A stretch of DNA of 50,652 bases from an uncultured Clostridia bacterium. GTDB taxonomy: Bacteria > Bacillota > Clostridia > TANB77 > CAG-508. Below, in pieces: positions 7,889 to 17,146 of this stretch; within the stretch, counting starts at the first letter, position 1; each line of letters opens with the position of its first letter. The notes under the pieces are model-generated. The model saw nothing but the letters and a program-made list of their open reading frames with translations, did not search any database and was not told the DNA's origin. Location of the stretch: positions 1 through 50,652 of the forward strand of contig CANRCF010000008.1 of NCBI GenBank assembly GCA_947629045.1. Reading direction: 5' to 3'. Made by a program: the position numbers and the translations under genes.

Positions 7889-8075
7889 AATAACCTCCTT
7901 TGCTCTAAATTTTTGAGCTTTTTAAGCTTTTGTTTAGGCTTTTGTTTTGTAAAGTTATTTTGATATTAGTTTTACCATTTTATTGAAATTTTAAACATAT
8001 TTTACTTTTTATTTTTAAGCTTATTACTTTTTTAACTATTTTGCTTTGCTATTTTGAGTTTAACCTTTTCTTTTA

Positions 8076-8831
8076 TTATTGCCCTCTTTTTATTTTCTCT
8101 ACGGTAATGTCACCAAATAATTTTTCTTGACTTGTTGTCACTTTGCTTCTTCTAGATAATTCTAAAAGTCCTGTAAATGCAGTAACTACTTCTTGATTAT
8201 TACATTTGTTAAGTGAAAATAGCTTGTTAAATATAAATTTCTTTTTACGAATTAGCTCTTTAAACATTACTTTTACTTTGCTTTCTACTGTATATGTATC
8301 TACTATTGCTATTTTTTCAATATTTTTTGCGTTTTCATTTATCTTTTCTTCATTTGCAGTTACTATATTTTGATATACTTCTATAATTTGCTCTTTTGTA
8401 TAAGTTGGCTCTAACTTTTGTTTTGGAAGTTCTATTACTTCTGGATTTTTAAATACTTTATTTTCATTTTTTTCTAACATATCTTTAAATGCTTTTGTAA
8501 TTTCTTTATACTTTTTATACTCTATAATTCTTCTTAACAATTCCTCTTCTGTCAGTTCTTTTTCGTCTTCAACTTCATTAGGCAAAAGATTTTTAGATTT
8601 TAAGTATAATAAAGTAGATGCCATTACTAAAAATTCACTTGCTATTTCTAAATTTAACTCCTCCATAGCATTTAAATAACTTATATATTGATCTGCTATA
8701 TCACTTATCTTTATATCATAAATATCCATTTTGTTCTTGTCTATTAAGTGACATAGTAAATCTAATGGTCCTTCAAAATTATCTATTTTTACACTATATT
8801 TGTTTGTTTCTAATGTTAGTATGTTTGGCAT
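8076..8831 (-). CDS. scpA: Segregation and condensation protein ScpA
   Basis: ScpA is the kleisin subunit that bridges the SMC heads and, with ScpB, forms bacterial condensin for chromosome compaction and segregation. The 251-aa protein begins with the conserved '[20 protein letters not shown]' element and an N-terminal helical domain that binds the SMC neck. A charged middle and a winged-helix C-terminus ([19 protein letters not shown]) follow. GGAGG lies 11 nt before the ATG, and the gene overlaps the end of recX by 38 nt. The scpB gene usually found directly downstream is missing here. Confidence 0.93.
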   Translation of the reverse strand: MPNILTLETNKYSVKIDNFEGPLDLLCHLIDKNKMDIYDIKISDIADQYISYLNAMEELNLEIASEFLVMASTLLYLKSKNLLPNEVEDEKELTEEELLRRIIEYKKYKEITKAFKDMLEKNENKVFKNPEVIELPKQKLEPTYTKEQIIEVYQNIVTANEEKINENAKNIEKIAIVDTYTVESKVKVMFKELIRKKKFIFNKLFSLNKCNNQEVVTAFTGLLELSRRSKVTTSQEKLFGDITVEKIKRGQ

Positions 8832-9435
8832 AAATATTTATTTCCTCCGTTATATTTTCAAATGCAAGTTTAATATTTTCTTGTTTATAGCCTTTCTTAT
8901 ATAAAAAGCTTTCTATGTCTTCATCTTCCATTTGTTGTCTCTTTTTAATTATTATTTTTTTAGCACAAGCTATTTCATATTCTTCTAACTGTTCTTGGTG
9001 ATTAGAAAAATATGCATCTATTGTATCACTATCAATTCCTTTTGCATATAGTTTCATTCTTATTTCTTTTATTGAAAGTGTTTTTATTGCCAAGAATTCA
9101 TTTACTGCCCTTTCAATATAATTTTCATCACTAATATAGCCATTATCTATTAAATTTTGTATAACATCTTCTAATAAATTTTCATCTATTGTTGAAGAAA
9201 ATTTTTGCCTTACTTCTTGCTCTGTCCTTTTTTTATACAAAACATATCTTAGTACTTTCGTTTTTGCTACATCAAATTCTTCTAGCTCTTTATATTTCTC
9301 TGTATTATACCTCTCTGTATTTACTTTTTGATTTGATGTTTTTTTTACTTCTTGCTTTGTGCATATTTCTTGGCTTTTTTTATCATTTAGTCCATCTATC
9401 CCATGTTCCTTCATGAAATCTTCAAGGTTTTTCAT
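8794..9435 (-). CDS. recX: Recombination regulatory protein RecX
   Basis: RecX binds RecA filaments and modulates strand exchange. After a ~50-residue charged N-terminal extension, the typical three-helix repeats are seen: '[20 protein letters not shown]', a repeat around [19 protein letters not shown], and '[16 protein letters not shown]' at the end. The 213-aa length is within the Firmicute range. GGGAG lies about 9 nt before the ATG. Its position just after recA supports the call. The 105-bp gap between recA and recX contains no gene. Confidence 0.88.
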   Translation of the reverse strand: MKNLEDFMKEHGIDGLNDKKSQEICTKQEVKKTSNQKVNTERYNTEKYKELEEFDVAKTKVLRYVLYKKRTEQEVRQKFSSTIDENLLEDVIQNLIDNGYISDENYIERAVNEFLAIKTLSIKEIRMKLYAKGIDSDTIDAYFSNHQEQLEEYEIACAKKIIIKKRQQMEDEDIESFLYKKGYKQENIKLAFENITEEINIYAKHTNIRNKQI

Positions 9436-9540
9436 TCAAGAATTACTCCCTTATTTTTAAGTTCTTCTACTCATTTTTCAAAGCTTTTATTCTTCTTTTT
9501 TTGCTTTTTAGTTCTAGCTTTTTATTATTATAATTCTATT

Positions 9541-10602
9541 TTACTCTTCTGGCTCTGTTTCTTGCTCTGGGTCTACTTCTTCATTGTCACCTAAACTTTT
9601 TTCAAAAGCTGTTTCATAATTGTCTCTAATTTTCTTTTCTACTTCTTCTAATATTTTAGGATTTTCTAATAAATATGCTTTTGCATTTTCTCTACCTTGT
9701 CCAATTCTTTCACCATTATAGTTAAACCATGAACCACTCTTTTCTATAATATTTAGGTTAACTGCTATGTCTAATATGTTGCCTTCTTTTGATACACCTT
9801 TACCATAAATAATATCAAATTCTGCCTCTCTAAATGGTGGTGCAACTTTGTTTTTTACTACTTTTACTCTTGTACGATTTCCTATAACTTCACCATCTTG
9901 TTTAATGCTTTCTATTCTTCTAATATCTAATCTAACAGATGCATAGAATTTTAATGCTCTACCACCTGGTGTTGTTTCTGGGTTACCAAACATAACACCA
10001 ACTTTTTCTCTTAATTGGTTTATGAATACTATAACACATTTTGATTTGTTTATTACACCGGCTAATTTTCTTAAAGCTTGTGACATTAATCTGGCTTGTA
10101 AACCAACATGGCTATCTCCCATATCTCCATCAATTTCTGCTTTTGGTACTAATGCTGCAACAGAGTCTACAACTATAATATCTAATGCACCGCTTCTAAC
10201 TAAAGCTTCTGCTATTTCTAATGCTTGCTCACCTGTATCTGGTTGAGATACTATTAAATTATCAATATCAACACCTAAGTGTTTTGCATATACTGGGTCT
10301 AATGCATGCTCTGCATCTATAAATGCCGCTTCTCCACCCATTTTTTGTGCTTCCGCAATCATATGAAGTGCTATTGTTGTTTTTCCAGATGATTCTGGAC
10401 CAAATACCTCTATTATTCTTCCTCTAGGAATACCACCTATTCCTAAAGCTATATCTAAGCTTAATGCTCCTGTTGGAATTGCTTCTACATTCATTGCTGT
10501 AAAGTCTCCTAGTTTCATTACAGAACCTTTTCCAAATTGTTTTTCAATTTGACCAAGTGCTGCTTCTAATGCTTTCATTTTTTCTGGATTTTCATTATTC
10601 AT
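9541..10602 (-). CDS. recA: Recombinase RecA
   Basis: RecA is the ATP-dependent strand-exchange protein and SOS co-protease. The 353-aa protein is complete: Walker A GPESSGKT (residues 68-75), Walker B region [13 protein letters not shown], the DNA-binding loop stretch [20 protein letters not shown], and '[22 protein letters not shown]'. It ends with the usual acidic tail. GGAGGAG lies 6-8 nt before the ATG. A sigma-A promoter and a LexA-like box lie directly upstream, so SOS control is likely. Confidence 0.98.
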   Translation of the reverse strand: MNNENPEKMKALEAALGQIEKQFGKGSVMKLGDFTAMNVEAIPTGALSLDIALGIGGIPRGRIIEVFGPESSGKTTIALHMIAEAQKMGGEAAFIDAEHALDPVYAKHLGVDIDNLIVSQPDTGEQALEIAEALVRSGALDIIVVDSVAALVPKAEIDGDMGDSHVGLQARLMSQALRKLAGVINKSKCVIVFINQLREKVGVMFGNPETTPGGRALKFYASVRLDIRRIESIKQDGEVIGNRTRVKVVKNKVAPPFREAEFDIIYGKGVSKEGNILDIAVNLNIIEKSGSWFNYNGERIGQGRENAKAYLLENPKILEEVEKKIRDNYETAFEKSLGDNEEVDPEQETEPEE

Positions 10603-10625
10603 TATTTTCTCCTCCTATTAATTCA

Positions 10626-10671
10626 AAACGTATGTTTGTATTTATTATATACTAATAAAATTTATTGTCAA
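10626..10671 (-). promoter_or_regulatory. recA promoter with LexA-type SOS box
   Basis: On the minus strand TTGACA (10671-10666) and TATAAT (10649-10644) are separated by 16 nt. Immediately downstream lies the palindrome AAACATACGTTT (10626-10637), close to the Gram-positive SOS consensus GAACNNNNGTTC, positioned to block initiation. This is the expected arrangement for LexA repression of recA. Confidence 0.75.
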
Positions 10672-10704
10672 GACTTTTTTAAAAATTTTTTTATTTAATT
10701 TTAA

Positions 10705-10841
10705 TTGAAAAATATTATAGTTTGTAGCACCGCGCAGCGTTCAAGCGAAGCGTAAGCGAAGTGCGCTTGGAGCAACCTTCTTATAATTTATTTATATTGA
10801 AGGTTGCGACAGCAAGGTGCAAAAACTATGGTATTTTTCAA
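10705..10841. repeat. Fold-back element, family A, copy 1
   Basis: The outer arms (TTGAAAAATA... from 10705 and the complementary ...TATTTTTCAA ending at 10841) pair almost completely down to GCACC/GGTGC. The GC-rich core contains CGAAGCGTAAGCGAAG and GTGCGCTTGGAGC. An inner hairpin GCAACCTTC (10772-10780) / GAAGGTTGC (10799-10807) follows. The core is about 90% identical to the element at 35171-35404 while the arms differ in sequence but keep pairing. It lies between recA and the solute-binding-protein gene, in a 301-bp gap with no gene. Confidence 0.7.
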
Positions 10842-10903
10842 TATTAAGTTATAAATGATATTGTTTATTTTATCAAACCAATTTTGAAAAAACAATACCA
10901 AAA

Positions 10904-12472
10904 TTAATTTTGTATATACCATTCATTTATATTATAATAAATGCCATAATTGTTCGGTGTAATTTCTCCTCTAAGGTTACTTGAATATGCTATCAAATTT
11001 TTATTACGATATAGTCCTATATATGGTATATCCTTATTATAAAGTTCTATTATTTTACTATATTTTTGTTTAATTAATTTTTTATCTTTAATATTTTTCA
11101 ATTCACTTAATATACTACTTATTTCGTCATTTTTATAATTAGCTAAATTGCCATCTCCAAAAAAGTATGTTAAATCAGGTGATAATGAACTATATATACC
11201 TGTTAATAATATTTCATAATTATGATTTTCTAAATAGTTTTTATATTGTGCTTCTGATACTTCTTCTACTACTATATTAATTCCTATTTCTTTTAATTGC
11301 ATAGCTATTTCTTTCGCAACATCTATTCTCTGTTTGTTATTAGAATTCACTGATAATTTTATATTTAATCTTTCTATTTTTCCATTTATCTCTTTTTTCC
11401 AATCACCATTTTCGTAATCCCATCCTGCTGAATCTAATACTTTTTTAGCTTTTTCAGTATTTTCTTCATATTGAAAATTGGTTGTGTTTCCTATTAAATA
11501 ATTGTTTTCTTCCAAAGGGAAATACGCTGTATATGCTTTACTCTCCAATACAGAATTTACTATTTTTTCTGGCTGTAATCCTAAAAGTATAGCTTGCCTT
11601 ACTTCAATATTTTTTAAAATACTATTTTCTAAATTAAATGCTATATAATCATATTCCCTTCCTGGATATTCTTTTTTCTCATAACCTATACTTCCTATAT
11701 ATTCTTCTATATTTGTATTTTGAGTATATATTAAATCAATATCTTCATTTTTGAAAGCATTATATAACTCTCCCATTGAGTTATATAAATATACAGTAAT
11801 TGTATTTTTATATTCTTTGCTTATCTCTCTATAATTCTCATTTAAACATATTTCTATTTTATTATTATCTATTTGATTAATTTTATATCTTCCTGTTCCT
11901 ATCGGTATATTGTTTTCTTCTTGATTCACACAAATTATTGGAAAAATTAAGTTATATTCAAAAAATGGAATTTCTTTATTTAGTTCAATTCTTATTGTAT
12001 GTGCATCTATAAGTTCTACTTTTTCTATATCCTTCACATTTTCATAATATGGGCTATCATTATTTTGTTTTAATTCATTTATAGAAAAATCTATATCCTT
12101 TGAAGACAAACTTGTCCCATCAGACCACATAACATCTTCTTTTAATTTTATTATATATACTTTACTATCTATTTTGGAAATTTCATTAGCTAGACAATTT
12201 TCAATATTATAATCGCTTGAAATCGTTAATAATGGCTCATATATTAATTGATCTAAGTAAAGAATATATTTATTTTTTGTAGTGTATGGATTAATATCGT
12301 CATATTCTGAAATTCCAAGTTTAATATTTGAATTTACGCTTATTGTTTCATATTTTATATTTGAATCTGTTGTTTCACCTTTAGAATAGTTTTGAACTAA
12401 AAAATATATTACACCTGATACAATTAGTAGAACAAAAATACTGACTAAAATTTCTAATCTGTCTTTTTTCAT
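10904..12472 (-). CDS. Solute-binding protein, family 5 (peptide/nickel ABC-type), membrane-anchored
   Basis: The 522-aa protein resembles OppA/DppA-type extracytoplasmic binding proteins: 'YEPLLTISSDYNI', 'MWSDGTSLSSKDIDFSINEL', 'IPIGTGRYKI', 'REYDYIAFNLENSI' and a C-terminal 'NNYGIYYNINEWY'. The N-terminus has an uncleaved-looking hydrophobic anchor (about residues 8-26) with no lipobox cysteine, unlike most Gram-positive binding proteins. No permease or ATPase genes lie next to it, so its transporter partner, if any, is elsewhere. Ligand class (peptides most likely) cannot be told. The ribosome-binding site is weak (AAAGAAG). Confidence 0.82.
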   Translation of the reverse strand: MKKDRLEILVSIFVLLIVSGVIYFLVQNYSKGETTDSNIKYETISVNSNIKLGISEYDDINPYTTKNKYILYLDQLIYEPLLTISSDYNIENCLANEISKIDSKVYIIKLKEDVMWSDGTSLSSKDIDFSINELKQNNDSPYYENVKDIEKVELIDAHTIRIELNKEIPFFEYNLIFPIICVNQEENNIPIGTGRYKINQIDNNKIEICLNENYREISKEYKNTITVYLYNSMGELYNAFKNEDIDLIYTQNTNIEEYIGSIGYEKKEYPGREYDYIAFNLENSILKNIEVRQAILLGLQPEKIVNSVLESKAYTAYFPLEENNYLIGNTTNFQYEENTEKAKKVLDSAGWDYENGDWKKEINGKIERLNIKLSVNSNNKQRIDVAKEIAMQLKEIGINIVVEEVSEAQYKNYLENHNYEILLTGIYSSLSPDLTYFFGDGNLANYKNDEISSILSELKNIKDKKLIKQKYSKIIELYNKDIPYIGLYRNKNLIAYSSNLRGEITPNNYGIYYNINEWYIQN

Positions 12473-12842
12473 ATGCTTCTTTTTATAAAATAGTTTAATT
12501 TGGCATCTCTCCTTTCTTATTTACTTATATTATTTTCATCTTTTAATTTGATATACAATTTTTAGTAAAATTTAGCAAATGATTATTTCTTTAGTTTGAC
12601 ATACTTACTTATTCTTATAATTCACGCACTTACTTAGCTTTATATTATTAAGCTTTATATTATTAAGCTTTAAATTGCTACCATTTACTAAAACTAATGG
12701 GGACACAAAAATAGATTTATTTTCTATTTTTATGCCCCCTATATTAAATTTTAAACTAGTTTCAAAATATTTTTTTGCTACCATCTTTTATTGTAGCATT
12801 TTTATTGTAGAATTTTATTTTACCACTATCATTATTGTATTT
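12473..12842. other. Non-coding gap between the binding-protein gene and spoVS
   Basis: No gene is supported here. It holds 2.5 tandem copies of the 15-bp unit AGCTTTATATTATTA (12636-12672), a hairpin listed separately, and the upstream region of the binding-protein gene, including AAAGGAGAG followed by a three-codon ATG frame that ends at once. Confidence 0.5.
12699..12738 (-). terminator. Hairpin downstream of spoVS
   Basis: GGGG and AAAAATAGA on the left pair with TCTATTTTT and CCCC on the right (12699-12738) with small internal mismatches. It lies about 100 bp 3' of the spoVS stop. The T-run on that strand is weak. Confidence 0.45.
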
Positions 12843-13106
12843 CTATTTTCTGCTTTCTACTATGAGTTTAATACCTGTTCTGTCCTCGCCTTCTACCTCT
12901 ACTTCTGCAAAGGCTGGTATACATACCAAATCTACTCCTGCTGGTGCTACAAAGCCCCTTGCTATTGCAATAGCCTTTACTGCTTGATTTAGTGCTCCTG
13001 CTCCGATTGCTTGCATTTCTGCCTTATTAGATTCCTTTACCAAACCAGCTATCGCTCCTGCTACTGAATTTGGATTTGATTTTGATGAGATTTTTAAAAC
13101 TTCCAT
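12843..13106 (-). CDS. spoVS: Stage V sporulation protein S
   Basis: The 87-aa protein is a near-textbook SpoVS: 'LKISSKSNPNSVAGAIAGLV', 'AIGAGALNQAVKAIAIARGF' and 'GIKLIVESRK'. SpoVS is a small Alba-like protein; in B. subtilis it affects sporulation at stage V and septation control. AGGAGG lies 6-7 nt before the ATG. It follows ymdB, the same pairing as in B. subtilis, with a 139-bp gap that may hold its own promoter (TAGACA-N17-TATAAC on the minus strand). Confidence 0.95.
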   Translation of the reverse strand: MEVLKISSKSNPNSVAGAIAGLVKESNKAEMQAIGAGALNQAVKAIAIARGFVAPAGVDLVCIPAFAEVEVEGEDRTGIKLIVESRK

Positions 13107-13245
13107 TTTTGCCTCCTATAATTTATTTTTTTGTTCAAGAACATTTATAGTTATAATACATTTTTTAAAATTTGTCTACTGTTTTTTGGAAAAAAGTGGA
13201 AGTTTTTATCGAGCTTTTTTTACATTTTTTGTCATTTATTTTAAT

Positions 13246-14019
13246 TTACTTCAAATATATTCTTTCTATTTTCTCTACTTTACAATTTTCGTCATTTATT
13301 TCAAACATGCAACCATTAAATATACATTCACCTTCTGCTAATTTATATCTTTCTGGAAGTGAGGTCAAAAATCTTTTTATAGATGCTTCTACCTCCATAC
13401 CAATTATTGATTTTTTTGGACCTGTCATTCCTAAATCTGTAATATACCCCATTCCATTTTCAGTAATTTCTTCATCTGCTGTCTGAACATGAGTATGTGT
13501 TCCTACTAATGCTGTTACCTTGCCATCTAAAAAATATTTCATAGCAATTTTTTCTGCTGTTGCTTCTGCGTGGAAATCTACTAATATTATATCTACATCA
13601 TTTTTAATTTTCTCAATTAATTCTTCTATCACTGTAAATGGATTTTCAGATAGTACGCTCATATCTGTTCTACCAATTAAGTTTATAACCGCAATTTTCT
13701 TATTGTTGCACTCATATATGCCATATCCTTTTCCCGGCACACCTTTTGAATAGTTTGCTGGTCTTATTAGCTTTGGATGATCTATAAATGTAAATATATC
13801 TTTTTTTGCCCAAGTATGATTTCCCATTGTTACAGAATCTACTGGTAATTTTAATATGTCATTCCAGTTCTTTAAACCAATTCCCATACCTTGTGATACA
13901 TTTTCAGCGTTTACTATAACAAAATCTATCTTTAATTCTTCTTTTAATTTTGGTAATACTTGCTTCAATTTGTCTAAGCCGTTTTCTCCTACAAGATCTC
14001 CTACTGCTAGTATTTTCAT
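13246..14019 (-). CDS. ymdB: YmdB-type metallophosphoesterase (cyclic-nucleotide phosphodiesterase)
   Basis: This 257-aa calcineurin-like phosphoesterase belongs to the TIGR00282/YmdB family. Metal-ligand motifs are visible: GDLVGENG near the N-terminus, 'VNAENVSQG', GNHTW, 'VDFHAEATAEK' and GTHTHVQTADE. In B. subtilis YmdB is a 2',3'/3',5'-cyclic-nucleotide phosphodiesterase that influences the choice between motility, biofilm formation and sporulation. It lies directly upstream of spoVS as in Bacillus. The usual partner rny (RNase Y) is not adjacent here. Confidence 0.93.
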   Translation of the reverse strand: MKILAVGDLVGENGLDKLKQVLPKLKEELKIDFVIVNAENVSQGMGIGLKNWNDILKLPVDSVTMGNHTWAKKDIFTFIDHPKLIRPANYSKGVPGKGYGIYECNNKKIAVINLIGRTDMSVLSENPFTVIEELIEKIKNDVDIILVDFHAEATAEKIAMKYFLDGKVTALVGTHTHVQTADEEITENGMGYITDLGMTGPKKSIIGMEVEASIKRFLTSLPERYKLAEGECIFNGCMFEINDENCKVEKIERIYLK

Positions 14020-14135
14020 ATTAAAATCATTCCTTTCTTGCTTTTAACTTAAATTACTACTTTCTTTTATTCTAATTTACTGTTTTTTAAATGTCAACAT
14101 TAAGCAATAATAAATTTAAATAAATATAAAACTTC

Positions 14136-14243
14136 TTGTGCTTTATGTAAATATGTGTTAGAATATATATATAAGTTAGTTGGTGTCCCCAATATTTGAT
14201 ATTCGGGGGCAATGCCTCCGGAAAATTTTAAGGAGGTAAACTT
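14136..14243 (+). promoter_or_regulatory. Promoter and switch-like 5' leader of the zinc-ribbon gene
   Basis: TTGTGC (14136-14141) and TAGAAT (14159-14164) are 17 nt apart. The ~70-nt leader has four segments: TCCCC near 14186-14190, GGGGG near 14205-14209, GCCTCC (14214-14219), and the Shine-Dalgarno AAGGAGG ending at 14236. Segment 2 can pair with 1 or with 3, and segment 3 with 2 or with the Shine-Dalgarno. The leader can thus switch between hidden and free ribosome-binding site. No known riboswitch class is recognised. Confidence 0.5.
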
Positions 14244-14537
14244 ATGTATTGTTCTGCAAAAACAAGGTGTCCAAGCTGTGGTTCTTTGAAAACTCATAAA
14301 TTTCTTTCTGAGTTAGGATTTTTAGAATCTGAAAATAGAACTACAAAGTGCGATTGTTGTGGATTTACATATTCAATTCGTGACAATTGTACTGAATTTT
14401 CTGCTTCTCCTCCAGATTCGCCACAGTCAGGATCGCTTTCCAAGAAGTATCTATATGAATTTTCTAATGAAGAACTTATAGATGAACTTACGAAGCGTGG
14501 ATACAAAGTTAAAAGGCGGAAATATAAAAAAGAGTAA
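14244..14537 (+). CDS. Zinc-ribbon protein of unknown function
   Basis: The 97-aa protein has two cysteine pairs, CPSC (Cys9/12) and CDCC (Cys36/39), spaced like a zinc ribbon. A Ser/Pro-rich linker (SASPPDSPQSGS) follows, then a C-terminal helix 'SNEELIDELTKRGYKVKRR' with a basic tail that could bind nucleic acid. I know no named family. A strong AAGGAGG lies 7 nt before the ATG but is buried in a leader hairpin. It is transcribed alone, divergent from ymdB and convergent with the large coiled-coil gene, sharing a terminator that overlaps both stop codons. Confidence 0.7.
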   Translation: MYCSAKTRCPSCGSLKTHKFLSELGFLESENRTTKCDCCGFTYSIRDNCTEFSASPPDSPQSGSLSKKYLYEFSNEELIDELTKRGYKVKRRKYKKE

Positions 14538-14556
14538 GATTTTCTTACTCTTTTTT
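14526..14556. terminator. Bidirectional terminator overlapping two stop codons
   Basis: AAAAAAGAGTAAGA (14526-14539) and TCTTACTCTTTTTT (14543-14556) form a perfect 14-bp hairpin with a 3-nt loop and A/T tracts on both sides. It contains the stop codons of both converging genes. Confidence 0.85.
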
Positions 14557-17127
14557 ATTCTGATTTTCTACTTTATACTCATATACATTTATTTTAATAA
14601 TCTTATTTGTATATTCATCTACAACATAATTTAAGTTAAATTCTTCTTGTAAAGTTTTTTCTAGTTTTAAACTATCTAAATCTACTGCAACTTCATCTGA
14701 TAAATCCATTCCTGAAGGCAAAGTTTGATTAAAGTTATCAAAAAATATGATGTTTGAGTAATATAAAATTTTAGTATCTTCTGGTAAAGTTATTTTATAT
14801 AAATATAATTCTTTTACATCTTTTAATTTTACATTGTCTTTTTTTTCTTTATTGAATTCAATGTTCGTTCCTAATTCTTCGTCAAACTTCTCTTTTAGTT
14901 GTAACTGTTTTTCGACTGCATTTGCTTCGCTTAAATGAAATATTTGTAAATTATCTAATTCTATTTCTTTTGGGCTTGCTAAATAAATATTAGTTTCATA
15001 TGGTGATTTGATTTTGCAAAAGGCTTCTTTTATTAGTTTCAAATAATTTCTTAAATTATCTATATATATGCTTTCTTCTGTTTGAGGGGTTATGCTAAGT
15101 ACATTATATTTGTCTTTTTCTACCTCTCTATGTTTTTGATTATTTATCATTTTTATTTTTGTTTTATCTTCTGACATTCCACCAAAAATGTCAAAGTCTT
15201 TTGCCTTTATTAAGTCTATATCATTTTCATAAGATTTTTTTAAATTTTCTAGCTCTGCATTTATTTTTTCTTCTTGCTCTTTATTTAGCTCATTACTTTT
15301 AGTATGATTTAATATTTGAATAGATGGAAGAACTTGCTTCATTGCGAAAATACCATCTGTTTCATTTTTAGAAAGTTTCCTTTTTTGAAGTTCATCTACC
15401 TGTTTTCCTAAGTCTTCAAAATCTTCTTCATAGTCAAAGGTTTTGCCTATCTTTTCTTTGTTTTGTTCGTCTTGTTCCTCTCCTTCATTTAAGCTAGGTA
15501 ATTCATCTTTATTAGTAAATTTCCAAAATTCAAAAATACTTTTTTTATGAAGTTCAATTTCATTTAAATAAGTATTTGCATTTTTTATTTTTCTTTCTAA
15601 ATTGATTTTTTTAAGTTCTTGAGCTTTAACATCAGATTTTAAGTCTTTTACTAGTTTTCTTCTTCCGTCTAACTTTGTACATATTTCAATTAAATCTTCT
15701 ATTGTGTATGGGCCATTATTTTGATTTAAAAGTTCTTGTTTTAATTCCGCTTCATTTGATAATTTGCTTACATCTTTGTTATTATCTTCTTCATTTGTTT
15801 TTAATTTTGCTTCCATATCTTCTGCTTGCTTTTTAGCAGATTTTTGCATACGTTTTTTATTTGCATTTTTAAAATCTTTTTTTCTATTAGAAAAATAATA
15901 TTTGACTTTTCCAATAAAACTTTTTTTGCACTCTAAAAATGTAGAGATTTGCCTTTCTCTATTTAAGTATTCTTGTGTTTGCTCTTGCACTTCTTCTTTT
16001 AAAACTTTTAATTTTTCTTGTTCTTCTGTAATTTTCTTATCTTCTAAGCCTATTAATAATCGTTTTTTGCTCATTTCATTTTGAATAAAATATATTAGAT
16101 TAGAATACGTAATTATGTTCTCAGCTTGTTTAAATTCTTTTTCATCAATATCTTGTGATTGTTCTGCTTTATCATCTTCTACATTAAGTTTATCTTTTTT
16201 ATTATCATTTATTTTAAGTTCTTTTTTATTATTTGTTTTTAACACATCTTTTAGTAAAAAGTTAAGCTCTCCATTTTCGCTAATTTCTGCCTTAAATTTA
16301 TAATCCTCTGGAAGCCCTGTTGCTATAATAAATAGGGCTTTTATAAGTTTATATAATTCTAATGCTTCATCTTTATTTTCTAATGATATAACATATGTGC
16401 TTTCTAGCTTTTCGTATACTTTTGTTTCACCTACTATTTTTAAAGTCATGTTTTTTCTTAAGTCATATACTTCAAAAATATTAGGCCACTGTTTTGTAAA
16501 GTACCATAAATAATTTTCTAAATCTGCTATCTGGCTTTTTAAAAGATATTCCCCTGAATATTCTTGGTGACTTATAGGAACAAATACATATTCTTTTCTT
16601 CTTGTTTTTTGAGCTTCTATTTGTTTTTTTAGTATATAAAATAAAGCAGAATTGTTATATTCATTAGTTGGTACTAACATGAAATATTTATTTGAAATAT
16701 CTGAATAATAAATTTGCCATATATAATTGTTTGCATATTTTACTTCATATGGAATTTGTTTTTTTAATTTTTCTTGCTCGTCTTCTAAGTCCCTTATTTC
16801 CTCTATTTCTGTGTTACTTAACATACTAAGAAATGTGTTATATCTTTCTATATTTTCTTCACTTTCTGAATCTAAATAATTTGAAATATGTGCTGATAAT
16901 TTATATTTTTCGTTTAAGTTTGTCAATCTATCTGTTGGAGTAAGTAGTATTTCAATATCTGTAACATCTACATATTGATATACTTTATAGCCCATGTCAT
17001 CATAAGATTTTAAAGGTCTGAAAGAAAAAGGAGTAAATTCCTTTAAAAATTTAGGTATTTTCTCCAAATTCAAACCTATATAATCTAGCTTTTCTTTTAA
17101 TTTATCTTCTGCAATTTCTTTAGGCAT
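14545..17127 (-). CDS. Large charged coiled-coil protein, function unknown
   Basis: I do not recognise this 860-aa protein. It has no signal peptide or transmembrane helix. An N-terminal region (about 1-300) has mixed alpha/beta character with many aromatic residues, for example 'YIWQIYYSDISNKYFMLVP'. A long Lys/Glu-rich coiled-coil centre (about 300-640) follows, then a C-terminal mixed domain (about 690-850) with 'LYLYKITLPEDTKILYYSN'. The first and last parts look globular, joined by the coiled coil. GGAGG lies 6 nt before the ATG. It follows pyk in the same direction but is separated from it by a GC-rich repeat. Confidence 0.75.
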   Translation of the reverse strand: MPKEIAEDKLKEKLDYIGLNLEKIPKFLKEFTPFSFRPLKSYDDMGYKVYQYVDVTDIEILLTPTDRLTNLNEKYKLSAHISNYLDSESEENIERYNTFLSMLSNTEIEEIRDLEDEQEKLKKQIPYEVKYANNYIWQIYYSDISNKYFMLVPTNEYNNSALFYILKKQIEAQKTRRKEYVFVPISHQEYSGEYLLKSQIADLENYLWYFTKQWPNIFEVYDLRKNMTLKIVGETKVYEKLESTYVISLENKDEALELYKLIKALFIIATGLPEDYKFKAEISENGELNFLLKDVLKTNNKKELKINDNKKDKLNVEDDKAEQSQDIDEKEFKQAENIITYSNLIYFIQNEMSKKRLLIGLEDKKITEEQEKLKVLKEEVQEQTQEYLNRERQISTFLECKKSFIGKVKYYFSNRKKDFKNANKKRMQKSAKKQAEDMEAKLKTNEEDNNKDVSKLSNEAELKQELLNQNNGPYTIEDLIEICTKLDGRRKLVKDLKSDVKAQELKKINLERKIKNANTYLNEIELHKKSIFEFWKFTNKDELPSLNEGEEQDEQNKEKIGKTFDYEEDFEDLGKQVDELQKRKLSKNETDGIFAMKQVLPSIQILNHTKSNELNKEQEEKINAELENLKKSYENDIDLIKAKDFDIFGGMSEDKTKIKMINNQKHREVEKDKYNVLSITPQTEESIYIDNLRNYLKLIKEAFCKIKSPYETNIYLASPKEIELDNLQIFHLSEANAVEKQLQLKEKFDEELGTNIEFNKEKKDNVKLKDVKELYLYKITLPEDTKILYYSNIIFFDNFNQTLPSGMDLSDEVAVDLDSLKLEKTLQEEFNLNYVVDEYTNKIIKINVYEYKVENQNKKE

Positions 17128-17146
17128 TATTTTCCTCCTATATGAA

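Noticed and set aside
14100-14297. 65-codon minus-strand frame opposite the zinc-ribbon gene start
   Set aside because: It overlaps the leader and the start of a well-supported plus-strand gene and has no ribosome-binding site.
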